From Dipteris shenzhenensis (taxonomy: Eukaryota; Polypodiophyta; Polypodiopsida; Gleicheniales): a stretch of 64,000 nt of DNA. Shown in pieces: positions 25,301 through 36,640 of this stretch. Each line of letters begins with the position of its first letter. Position 1 is the first letter of the stretch. The notes beneath the pieces were generated by a model that saw only the letters and a program-made list of their open reading frames with translations, was not told the origin of the DNA and did no database searches. Where the stretch lies: assembly GCA_047967505.1 (NCBI GenBank), contig CM106541.1. One strand, 5' to 3'. The translations under genes were made by a program, and so were the position numbers.

Positions 25301-27587
25301 TAGATCAATCATCGTGAAAACTGAATCTCCATCCCATGATCCTTCCTCTTCTTGGCTGCGTATGGATAGCCCTACAACTCCGGATCCATTCTGAGGATTG
25401 AAAATCAAACAAATCCATATAGTCAGCAAACCAATATAGGAATCAAATATCAATCCCAGATGGAAGGTTACCTGATTTTCATCTGTCATTTCCAAAATCT
25501 TTGCAGGTCATTCATTAAACACTTGAAGCTTGCTGCATAACGCATCTCTATCTGAAATACATACACATATAGCGTATAAGAGGTGGAAATCATAAAGCGG
25601 CCTCACCCCTATATTCTTGGAAACGTCATGATTCCAGAGATGAGTTTTCTCGCCAAGCATGCGCCCCATATCACGTAGATGATCGTGCATGGTTAGTCTT
25701 TCTTCGTTGTCCGTCTTCACGAGGCACTTGTCCATTAGATTGTCGAGGTATAATGTCAAAGACCGACCTCTCCATTCCTTCCATATACGCAGAGCTGTCT
25801 TCCTATGCTTTCCAAGGAAGAAGGTAGCAACATCAACGAACATTGCTTTTTCAGTATCTGTTTCGAGAGCATCATAGCTGATCTTGAGGCGCTGAACAAT
25901 ATCCTTGTATGGTTCGTTCGATCGGAGCTTCTCTAATGTATCTTCCCAAATGTTTGGATCAGACTTCTTGTAAAGATGCCGCCCTAGCACTTCTAATGCG
26001 AGTGGAAGGCCTTGGCAAGCATCTGCCACGCTGTTGGCCAAGCTTGGGAGCTGTGTATCATGACTTGGTACACGGTCTTTGCCACCAAAGGCATGCAAAT
26101 AAAAGAGGTGTCGGGATTGCTCTTGGTCGAGGCACTCAATATCGTATGTGTCATCAGTCTCGGCATGCTCCAGAACATGTTTGTCTCGAGTAGTAATAAG
26201 GATCCGACTCCCGGCTCCAAGATGGGTCTTGAAAAGCAGAGCATCGAGCTGAGAAGGAGCATCCACATCGTCGAAGACTAGCAAAATTTTGAAGAGAAAC
26301 AATTGCTGTTGTAGTATAGCCTTGCCTTCCTCCACATGCAGTATGTTCTTAGTCTCACTACTGCCACAGACATCTCTGAGAAGTTGCGTTTGCATCAATT
26401 GGAGGCCATTAGGGGTACTCGCTGTTGCACGAACATCAGCAATGAAGGAAGCAACTTGGAAGCTCTTGCAATACTCGAAGAAGATGGTCTTTGCCACTGT
26501 TGTCTTGCCGACACCGCCCATTCCTACCAAGCCTAATGTCCGCACGCCTAGGCCTGTTCCAAGTTGGAGTTGACGGACCACTTGTCCTACGCGCTCCTCC
26601 AGACCAACACCATACTTTACAATCATTTCCCGAGAAACAACTACCGAGGAGTGCAGCATGTCTAGGACCTTGGAGACTATCCTCTCTATAAATTTGCTCT
26701 CGAATCTGTTAATTTATTGTCCAAGTGAAGCAAGCAAGCTTATAGATTATGTTATGACTGAATCTCGATAACGAAGAATAGCAGAAATGGAAAACCACAA
26801 GATTCATAGTACACAGGAAGGCCAAGGTAAAGAGTTCATGAAAATTAGCCACAGCGCCTAGAAGCAACGTCTCATATATGAACTCTTGACGGATCAGACC
26901 GATGAGATTAACCGGCCAGACGAGAAAACATCTAAGCTGGAATGAACAAAAAAACCCTCCTTTCTACGACATATAAGCACGTAAGAATAGAAAACCCATT
27001 ACGAATTCTTGTTTTCTTATGTAAACCACACAATGGGCTCATCAACTTACGACTAGACGTTGTGTGTTCAGAATTTGAAATCTAGAAGCTATAAGTTCTT
27101 ACCCATCATCCTGGTGCTGCAGGACAAAACCAACAATGGTCGACACCTCCTGCAAGGCCATCTTCCACTCCTCCACTTCTTCTCCCGCAGGGTATTTAGA
27201 AAACGCTTCAAAGTAGCGGCTTGCAGGCTTATCTGGATAGCGCACATCAGTCGGGAGTACGTCGTAATAAACGGGCAGAATCTGTGGCCGAAAATCTTTG
27301 TGTGGGGGAGCAGTGCTGCTGCTTTTTGTTGATCTGAGGATAGTAGAGAGCTCCCGGAGGCACCATTCTGATCCCGCATAATCCTTGGTAAAGATGGGAA
27401 TGAGAATACGAGTATTGGAGATGGCATGGGCAATAGAGGTCCAACTGTCATGGCTTGGTTCTAATGCTTTGAAGTCTGCGAAGAAGAGGATGGAAGCCCT
27501 GCGCAGAGACTCGCAAAGGTGATCGACAAAGCTTTTCTTCACGTCGGGACCGCGGTGGCTTAGGAATACATGATAGCAAGCAGCCAT
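22289..27587 (-). CDS. TIR-NBS-LRR (TNL) immune receptor, seven exons
   Basis: Exons 27587-27103, 26705-25607, 25498-25472, 25390-25100, 24847-23711, 23609-22971 and 22846-22289 join in phase to about 1411 residues without a stop. Residues 1-161 are a TIR domain starting YHVFLSHRGPD; the Glu of WCLREL (residue 79) matches the NADase catalytic Glu. The NB-ARC has P-loop GMGGVGKTT (223-231), kinase-2 LLVFDDVD (about 304-310), GSRILITTRD, GLPL (about 394) and MHD (501-503). Exon 4 has the LRWLQWEFCPL and LNQSKIIQLW signatures, and exon 5 carries about 14 leucine-rich repeats. Exon 6 resembles the C-JID domain (KRVSIYGNDIPES). Exon 7 encodes about 185 residues I do not recognise, and its last few residues come from a duplication junction. 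The 27-bp third exon is the least certain. The expected role is intracellular effector recognition with TIR NADase signalling. Confidence 0.88.
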
Positions 27588-27633
27588 GGCGAAGGAGTTT
27601 TTTCTATGAAAAGAGCAAAGTTGATGAGCAGCT

Positions 27634-27640
27634 GTTATAG
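27634..27640 (-). promoter_or_regulatory. Possible TATA box of the TNL gene
   Basis: The minus strand reads ctataac about 50 bp before the TNL start codon, within a segment (ccacgtctataa) that is copied in inverted orientation at 29680-29690. The copy keeps both the motif and the following atggctgc-like start. The short leader makes this tentative. Confidence 0.35.
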
Positions 27641-29209
27641 ACGTGGGCACGGCATGCAGCGCGTGTGATGGGCTTTGTCATTATTACAGATCCCCATGTT
27701 TTTGCCCCATTTTGAACGGGTCAAAGACCCGCTCCGTTGGTCTCAAAGTGGAATCTTAGAATGCTTTTAATTTCAATCAATCAGTCTAGGAATTCCATCA
27801 CATCATGAGTACACTTTTTCTTTTTCTATGTGCACTTACTTTTTCCATTTTCATTTTGATTATGAAGACCCGTAAGACCCCTTTGCTCTTGGCACATGTG
27901 TTCATAGAGTTTGAAGAGTGGGAAACACTTTAGCCTTTTAGAGATAAGTTTAATCCTCATAGAAGTTTTCTTCTTTGCAAGGTCTATTAGTGTGATGTAT
28001 GTTACATCACTCCCAAAGAAAAAGCGGGGTGCTATGACCAACTTCGTAGCATTGCACTGCCACTCCTTTAAGACATTTATTGTGCCATGGTGGACATGAT
28101 GAGAGAAGAGTCCTACAACGAAAAGATCACCAAAGATGTGGGCATATCCTTGCAGTTCACATTTGGCTCCAAATGAGGGAGGTTAACTTGGTTTATGCCT
28201 CCACATTTTTTCTTCATGTTTTCCCAACGTCAAGAGCATATAAATAATACTAGGTGTTTATGCAAGTGCGTGGATGAGAAAGGAGTTATCATCAAATGAG
28301 TACTATCCATCATACACTTATTCTCAAATGAATCAAAAACCTTGGGAAATACAAGGGTTTTAAAATGAACACAGTGTGTAGGGAGAAGGCAACTTTTCAT
28401 TTCATTGTATACACAAAATCAAAACCCATCCAAGAGAAACTTTGTGCATGCACACCTCCCCACACTTGCCCATGTTTTGACCATTCAGGCAAAAGGAAAA
28501 AGAGTCTGAAGGTTCATCTTCCATGGCAAAGAGGTGTTCATGCATGTCCCTTAGTGTCAATTGTGAAGTGATTGAAAGATACTTTACATCTCCTTGATTG
28601 AGTTGAATGGATAAAGTCACCATATATTGTCATTGTTAAGAGTCAAGAAGCAACCAATAGTGAGCTAGTTTTTTACCACTACCGGTATTGAAATGCCAAA
28701 TATAATATTTGACATGATACTAGTATCTAAGAAACACATTATCCTTGCATTCACGACACTTAATAGATTATCCTTTTGCTCACGTCTTTGTTCCCCAATT
28801 TGTGCCAAGAAGGTTGTTAAAGCACTTTCTCATCTATGCACTTGCATGAACACCTAGTATTAATTCTATGCTCTTGACATTGGGGAAACATGAAGAAAAA
28901 ATGTGGAGGCATAAACCAAGTTAATCTCGCCCATTTGGAGCCAAATGTGAACTGCAAAGACATGCCCATATCTTTGGTGATATTTTCCTTGTAGGACTCT
29001 ACTCTCATCATGTCCACCATGCCACAGTGTCTTAAAGGAGTGGTAGGGCAATGCTACAAAGTTGGCCATACCACCGCACTTTTTTTTGTGGGAGTGATGT
29101 AACATACATTGCACCAATAGATATTTCTCTCTTTGCAAGAAAACTTCTCTCATCCATGCAACTGCTTACGTAGATCCTCATGAATAGGATTGAACTTATC
29201 TCTAAAAGG

Positions 29210-29455
29210 CTCGGGGGGGTCACTCATCATATGGAACCCTATCACGTGAGTTCAATAAAAGGATTTTTTTTATTTCTAAAATTACATAAATAAATATACA
29301 TAAGGGAATATTTAAAATAGTTTTGGAAAAAATTTACAGATTTGTATAAAAAAGGGTTACATTTTATTAATGAAATTTTTTACAGATAAGGGACTTTAAA
29401 TATAGGCCTTGAATGCACGTGATATAGAGGGTTTATACATAGTGACCCCCCCGAG
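29210..29455. mobile_element. MITE, 246 bp, perfect 15-bp TIRs and 8-bp TSD
   Basis: The element starts ctcgggggggtcact and ends agtgacccccccgag. It is flanked by direct copies of ctaaaagg (29202-29209 and 29456-29463). The other arm of the inverted repeat lacks this insert, which gives a paralogous empty site. An 8-bp duplication fits a hAT-type MITE; a Mutator-type origin cannot be excluded. No coding capacity. Confidence 0.85.
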
Positions 29456-29726
29456 CTAAAAGGCTGACGTGTTTCCCACTCTTCAAAGTCTATGAACATG
29501 TGCCAAGAGCAAAAGGATTTTCATAATCAAAATGAAAATGAAAAAAGTAAGTGCACATAGAAAAAGAATACGTGTACTCACGATGTGATGGTATTCCTTT
29601 TGTGATGTGATGGCATGGGGATCTATAACTATGACACACACTGCATAACATGTGCATAACAGGCGCTGCATGCCGTGCCCACGTCTATAAGAGCTACTCA
29701 TCAGCTTAATTCCTTGGCCATGGCTG

Positions 29727-31205
29727 CTAAGAGATATAGCAAGGCACTATGTGACATCTCTTGGAGGATTGGATTATGATCGCATACATGCATGTGTCAA
29801 TGAGTGCATTCTCTTTCATGGGATGCATGAGGCTCGACATTGTCCCACTTGTGGTGAAGCAAGGTATAGAACAAATATGAAGAGTTTTGATATACCTCGT
29901 AAAGTTTTGCGACACTTTCCTATAATTTCTCGCATCAAATACATGTTCAAGTACAAATCTATAGCAAAGCTCATGTCATGGCATTCCTCACATCAATCAG
30001 ATGATGGCATGTGGAGAATTCCCATACACTCCTGCTTGGAAGCATATTGAAGATGAGTGGCCCAATTTTAAAATAGAGCCCAGAAACTTGAGACTTAGAC
30101 TAGGTATGGATGGAGTGAATCCATTTGGTTTCAAAAGCACCATATACAGTGTGTGGCCAGCTATGTTGGTGAATTACAATCTTCCACCATCAATGGCGAT
30201 CAAGAAGGGACATCTTATGTTATCCCTTCTAATTCCAAGGAAACATAAAGTAAAGCACATGGATGTTTATCTCGAACCATTGATTGATGAGTTGGAGGAA
30301 CTATGGAGAGGTGTTGTGGTGGTGGATATTATCCTCCTCTTGACACTTTGACTTAAAAGCGGTGTTGATGTGGACAATGCATGACTTTCCAGGATACAAT
30401 GATTGTTATGGTAAGAATTTTAATTACCTCTCTACTCTAATATTTCTCATTATATTAGTTATAACTAATGACTTTATTATTCGAACTTTTATTTATATTT
30501 TAACAGGTTTGAAAACATCAAGTAAACATGCATGTCCTATTTGTTGTCCTTCGTTAGTACATGAGTATGTTGACGGTTTGTATAAGACTATATTCAATAA
30601 TCATAATTGATTCCTCTTGTCAGATCATCTTAAATATGTTGCTAGTAAGAGCAACATTCCTCCACAAACACTTCATGCAAAAAATCGAAAGTGCATTTGG
30701 GATTCTACAAATGTTCTTCCTCTAGATGGCATAAATAAATATGGTAATGTTTTTCAAAGTTTTTTTGTGTAATCTCTAATTGGATTAAAGATCACATAGG
30801 GCAATCTTGTTTGGCATCGCTTGTGTAGGTACTCCATTTCTTTCAGCTACCATATTGGATCCATCTCAAGATCAACCATCTTCTTTATCCCATGCACATC
30901 TTCAAGAATGTGGCATTTGGTATTTGGGAATATGTTATTGGTAAATGAAATAATGTCACAGTACAGGAGGACTTGCGGGTCCTAGGACGAATGCATCAAG
31001 CTTGGCCATGAGAGGAGGGTGGGCACGTTCATCTTCCACGTGCATCGTGGATTATATCAATGCAGGAGGAGAAGCAAGCCATCACTACTTTGTATACTCC
31101 CATTGGATGCATGAGATCATTGAAGGGAGTCTTTATAACCATTAAGAAAAGAGGTGTTGAGCAACTATTCGGGTTGAAGTCCCATGATTAGCACAAGATG
31201 CTCCA
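29727..31205 (+). pseudogene. CACTA (En/Spm) TNP2 transposase remnant
   Basis: The blocks match Transposase_21/TNP2. They are CPTCGEARY, a VLRHFPIISRIKYMF stretch, RNLRLRLGMDGVNPFG, a YNLPPSMAIKKGHLMLSLLI stretch, HMDVYLEPLIDELEELW, a HACPICCPS zinc-ribbon-like segment after an in-phase intron (30411-30506), and GLKSHD near 31180. A frameshift near 30031 and several stops (for example after 30350 and 30606) inactivate it. Its start abuts the right arm of the TNL promoter inverted repeat. I did not find CACTA termini. Confidence 0.85.
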
Positions 31206-33731
31206 AGTAAGTGTTCTTCAAGTCTTGTACGTTCAAATTAAATTTTGAAAGGCCTTAAGCCATATATACATGTGCTCTTATGTGCACAATTCATACTACC
31301 TACCAGCATCGAGCATTGTGCAAGCAAGAGCTTGAAAAAATGTATTTATAAGATGGGCGAGCTTGGGTGAGGTACATATTTCCCATGTCAGATCACCCTT
31401 CATTATACCTTGCACTTTGATTTGATAGTTTTTCAAGAATGTGCATCAAAGTCATAAATTGAATCAAAGGAATACTGCAAGGAGGTAAGAAGAGATGCAG
31501 AGAAAACATGGGCTCAAAAGATAGTGCATGTTTAGTAGTGATGATTTAGAGTACGGAGTGAGGAGTGTCCGAACACCAACTTTGAGAGGGTGGCAATGTA
31601 CCCTTAGCAAGGGGGTGGAGCTACAACAACATGGTTGGTTAAAAAGGTTCCAATTATACACACAATAAACTAGAAAGTTGAACAAATGATGTACCATTTT
31701 ATAAGTGACATTAATAAAGAAGCATAAACTAGCTGGCATACTCTGCTATAAAGAAGAGTTAGTACTTTCTCTTAAGAATATGGAATAGAACTAATTTCTT
31801 GTACCAAATCCAAGGGAGAGTGATAGGTGCAGTTCATTATGCATGTATAGAAAGGAAACAAGAAGTATAGAATGAGTTTTAGAAAATGTACAAGCAAATG
31901 AGGTATCCCAGTTCTTTGAAAACAACAACAAAGGTATGCAAGGTTTAAATAGATAGGCCAACTGCCCACCTTGTCATGAATTGCACGATACCAATTGTTA
32001 CCAAATGTCAAAACAACTTTGTCAAATACGTTTTGCCATGTCCATGGCAAGAAAATTGGATCATAATGAGCAAGCTTATAGTTTACTATATGCGCATGGC
32101 AAGAAGATAGACCGAGTAGTATGTAAGGGATTATCTTTACATCTTGTGAGTAAATGTAATCAATCAATGAGTAAGGAGCGACCCTCTAAATATTACCCAT
32201 ACTTAGGCACTTCCATAAAATATCACGAAATAGATTTGATAAACGGAATTTTGGAAAGAAGTGAACACAAAACTAAGCATACTTGATAGCAATTCAGGTG
32301 CGAGCCTATGACAAACTTCATGAGTGATCTTGACACATAATCTAGTAGCTAAAGCACAACACCATTTGGCTAATTAATAGAAATGGAGAGAGACACAATA
32401 TACTATTTGGGATAATTATTTTATATTAGTGGACACCTTTCTAGACTCACTCATGCAAAGCTAAGCCATTGCCTACTTTCAAAAACCTTGGGCAAGAATT
32501 GGTTCCATTGTGAAATGCAATTCTACATGAGAGTTTGAACAATATCATTTGATATGATCTCCTTGAAACTAGCCAACCCAAGAAGAACCATCTAAAACCA
32601 TGTTAGCAAGCCACTTGACTTGCATGTAGAACCATATGTACAAGGTATACCCAATCTTGCATGTAGAACTACAAAAAATATGAGTATGATATGGAAACGA
32701 TGATGCAACCAAGCCATAAAACCTAGAGGGGAGCATGGAGAATATGTTTGAAAAAGAGACAAACTACAAATCTTGTTGATTGAAAATAAAAGGCTAGTCA
32801 TGCCTATATAAGTTGATAACTAGCCTGACGACTATAATGTTTGACAAAAAGAGCCTTACAAGCTATGGGAATCAACAAAACATGAGTGATCCAAATTTCA
32901 TAATTTGAACATTGGACATACAGGCTAATAAGGGGGAATACCAAAAATCAAATCATAGTTACATAGTATCCTTAGTAGTAAACGCATTCGATCGATTAGC
33001 CAATCAGCCATAAGAGCTCAATTAGTAACACTATTGCATATTAAGCGAGAACTATTGCAAATTACCCGTTTTGAAGATTTCTCCTGAAAAAAAGCATAAT
33101 TCTATTAATATTTTCAAACTTTGCTAAATTTTACAATTCTTTTCAAGAAATTGCAAAATTTGAAGATTTTTTATAACTAAGAACATACACAATATTTCAT
33201 ATTTGTTTATATTTAGAAAAATTAAAATATTGCAATTGCATTTTTTGATACTTTTTGAAAAAAGATTATAGCAATTGTAGAATTGTAATCTTCATCAAAA
33301 TTATTTATTTCACCCAAATTTTGATTGAAAAGTTATTCTTTAAAAAATAAAGAAGGAAACTAGTAGTATTTAGATTATTTAAATAAAGAGAACTAAACAT
33401 TTTCTCACAAGTACAAGAATATGAAGAAAATCTATTGCAAGGAATAATATGAGACAATATAAACCACTTAAGAACCCCTTACTTGAAAAATAATTAATTG
33501 TCTTCTTTATCAAAATAAACTAATAACATACCTCTCACTAAAAAATGCATCTTTTATCATCAAAAGTATTGAATTTGGCACTTTATATTCAATCTCTTAC
33601 CCATGCGTATATTCAAATTATTTAAACTTGCACACCTATGTGCATAAATATACTAATAATTGTATCTAATATGAGAAATTTAATTTTACATTTTAGTATA
33701 ATTATTTTTTAACTTTTAAAGCACAAGTAGG
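31206..33731. other. A+T-rich intergenic DNA, no gene recognised
   Basis: The ORFs at 31464-31739, 31772-32167 and 31981-32286 show no family resemblance or splice partners. The A+T content rises toward 33.7 kb. Some of the left part may be further CACTA sequence. Confidence 0.4.
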
Positions 33732-34175
33732 TGCCTTGTGTTCTATCGATCGATTTGATATGCTACATGACCCACTTTTGACATATAAATTGAAAGCTAC
33801 GAATGTTTAAACTTCTACATTTTTCAGGGCTTCATCAAAATTGAAAGTTATGGACATTTAAACTTCTATAGTTTTTTAGGGCTTCATTAAAATCTGATCC
33901 CCAGAATAACATTTTTGCCCAGTTGAGCAAATTTTGATCCAATTATACTAGGGATTGGATTTTGATCAAGCCCTAAAAAATTGCGGAGCTTTAAACGTCC
34001 GTAACTTTCAAAATTGCAACATCGAATTTCTCCCCAAATGGGCAAAAAATTTATACTGGGGATCGGATTTTGATGAAGCTCGGGAAAAATGTGGAACTAA
34101 ACGTCCATAACTTTCAATTTATATGTTGTAAGTAGGTCATGTAGCATATCAAATCGATCAGCAGAACACAAGGCA
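33732..34175. mobile_element. Foldback (MITE-like) element, about 444 bp
   Basis: The left arm begins tgccttgtgttctatcgatc and the right arm ends with the reverse complement of the same sequence. Arms of about 100 bp or more pair around tttgatatgctacatgac and aaattgaaag. The centre repeats a ggattggattttgatcaagc-like phrase in both orientations. No clear target duplication is visible. Confidence 0.7.
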
Positions 34176-34399
34176 TCTGTTGATCTTAACTCATTTACTA
34201 ATGTTTACATTTAAAAATGCATACTTTAAAATTTGCAATAAAATTAATTTTCATGTATTATGTTGAGTCACTAGTTAAGTTTAAGTAACTAAGGTGCGGT
34301 TTTTAAGTTACATCATTTATATATGCATATAAGTAAGAGATTTATTATATCTTTAAGTTTATATTTGAGGGATCATATCAACATATGCACTAGCAAGCT

Positions 34400-34880
34400 A
34401 ATCTATTCCCTTGGATTAGATTTTAGTGACTATGTAGCCCATGGATCCAATTAGTGTGCAAGCTCACACGAATCTGCTCCTAGGGTGTTGCTTATACGTA
34501 TTTCAATCCTCTGGATTAAATTGAGCATGAAGGCTCACACTAATCCCATCACTATGACCAAAATTATGGGAGATTGTAGACTAATACCTGACTCAGAGGA
34601 ATCGATTAACGTACAATGTTATACTAATCTAATCTTAGGGATTGGATAAGCTTGAGCTTGCACACTAGTCCAATCATTAGCTTGAGCTTGCATGCTAATT
34701 CAATCCTTAGAATTAGGATCAGACTAGCATGCAATCTCATGCTAATACAATCCCCAAGATCGGATTAGCACGTAGGCTCATACTAATGATTGAATTAACA
34801 TAAGCAAAAATGCTAATTCGATCCTCAAGATTAGCTTAGAATATAGGCTCATGCTAATCCAATCCTGAAAGTGGAATTAT
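34400..34880. repeat. Degenerate short tandem repeat
   Basis: Words such as ggctcatactaat, ccaatccttaggattgg and gcttgagcttgca recur every 40-60 bp with heavy divergence. The phrase attggat / atccaat alternates in orientation. No coding signal. Confidence 0.6.
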
Positions 34881-35741
34881 TGCATAGCCTCCTAAGATTT
34901 TTACAAAAAAGTACTCATAATTCATAAAACGATTCACTTTTACAACTAAAGGAATGATGATTTTTAAAAGAGAATTTGCATGAAATCACAAAAGCATCAA
35001 AATGGAATCCTTTTTTTTTTCTACTTACTTCTTTGGATTTGAGTCCATCTTGTTTACTATGGGCATGGGTTTGAAAGTAGTTAGCGGTCAAAGGAGTGAG
35101 ATGTTAGAAATTGTAAGATCATAGGTAAAACTTCCAAATTTTAATTTTCACATTTTTGCATACATCTTATGAAGAGATACAATGTTGCATCTTAAAAAAT
35201 CAATTTTCCTAAAAGGTATTTTATTTTTATATTTTATGATGGAAATCTAGTTTATAAATGAAGGGTTGACTCTATAAAACTACTATATATATTCTATATA
35301 CTTTTTTGAATCATTTACTAGATTCAAAGTTGGCTTATCTAATTTGACATGCTGAATCTTTGAACTATTTGTTGAATAATTAGTTGGATTCAATATTGAG
35401 TTATCTAATTTGACATGTAGATCTTTGAGTTCCTTATTATCCCAACCTCATGAATGTTGACTCAAAAAAGTTAAACTTTTACAACATGACAATTCATTAA
35501 CTCCTATTCTAACCTTGTAAGAACTTTGTATATCTTGGAACGATACTAGTTATAATAATTGTTTGTGGTTTGTTCAAAATAATACAATTTACTAAATATT
35601 TTAAGCTACAATATGCTAGAAATTTTCTAAGAGGTTGAAGTGATTATGAAAAAAATAATGTTTGTAAAAATTTTGCTTTGAAAATTGATCAAAATTATGA
35701 ACTTTTTCAGGATTTATACTAATAAACTGTTTAAAATTTGG
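34881..35741. other. A+T-rich DNA left of the LTR element
   Basis: No gene, splice-linked coding block or strong repeat is visible. The last five bases before the LTR (35742-35746, acctc) are the target duplication of the Ty3/gypsy element. Confidence 0.45.
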
Positions 35742-35746
35742 ACCTC

Positions 35747-36613
35747 TGAAACCAGAAGGTAATACTCTTCACACAAATTCACCACTTAATCAATTGGAGT
35801 AAGAAAACACAAGCACACCATGAAAACGATAGCAGAATGGGTACAATCTCCCCCCCCTGGATGAGTGGCTCACGCTTCCTCATCTAGAGTATTTATGATT
35901 TTTCATAAAAGCACCAAGGAGCCAAAATTATCCATCTCATCCAAAAATGAGGGATTTGCTTTACATAGCCATCTTAGGCCCAAAATGGTTTATGTCCTCA
36001 ACTAAATATATTGCTCAAACTTGCAATAATTAAACAAATACAAAATTGGCCCATGGCCATATATAATGCGCTGTGCGACACTTCGATCGGTACCCTCGCA
36101 CTAACTCCAATCCTCGCTATGAGTTCCATCACCTGTACTCAAGCTGCCAATTACATTAGTTATTAACAATCGATTGAATGAATCACCGAATCAACCGATC
36201 CCAACATAACCGCGCTCAAAGCACAATAATCAAGCACAATACCAATAACACTAGCGACATCAGTATTAACATGGAATCACCCACAATACCGATCATGCGC
36301 CAATTACATTAGTTATTAACAATCGATTGAACGAATCAACCGATCCTAACATAACCGCACTCAAAGCACAATAATCAAGCACAATACCAATAACACTAGC
36401 GACATCAGTATTAACATGGAATCACCCACAATACCGATCATCTAGCATGGCAAAACACAAGCTAGTCAGGCATCCCCAACTAACCACACAAAGTATCCAC
36501 TAGGACCCCCGCCGCGTCCGGTGCGCTCCTATGGAGTACTTTGCCATAGTCACACTCGACTAAAAATAATAATGTCCAAAGCAAGATATATCATAAATAT
36601 AATTTCCGTAACA
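35747..36613 (-). repeat. 3' LTR (867 bp) with internal duplication
   Basis: This LTR matches the split 5' LTR closely. It is about 157 bp longer because a segment starting gccaattacattag is tandemly duplicated (36146-36298 and 36299 to about 36445, offset 153 bp). The other LTR has a single copy. Confidence 0.93.
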
Positions 36614-36625
36614 TCTCTCTTGCTT
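36614..36625 (-). other. Polypurine tract
   Basis: The minus strand reads aagcaagagaga immediately before the TGTTA start of the 3' LTR, the expected position for plus-strand priming. Confidence 0.7.
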
Positions 36626-36640
36626 GGATTGCAACTGACC

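Larger units (their letters stand above)
27622..29706. repeat. Large imperfect inverted repeat including the TNL promoter
   Basis: The left arm 27622-28282 matches the reverse complement of 28827-29706, apart from a MITE in the right arm and small indels. Shared landmarks include gacgtgggcacggcatgcag near the TNL start, the tttctatgtgcacttactttt stretch, tgatgtatgttacatcactc, and aatactaggtgtt at the inner ends. The spacer is about 545 bp. The right arm carries a second copy of the TNL core promoter pointing away, toward the TNP2 pseudogene. Divergence is moderate, so the duplication is not recent. Confidence 0.85.
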
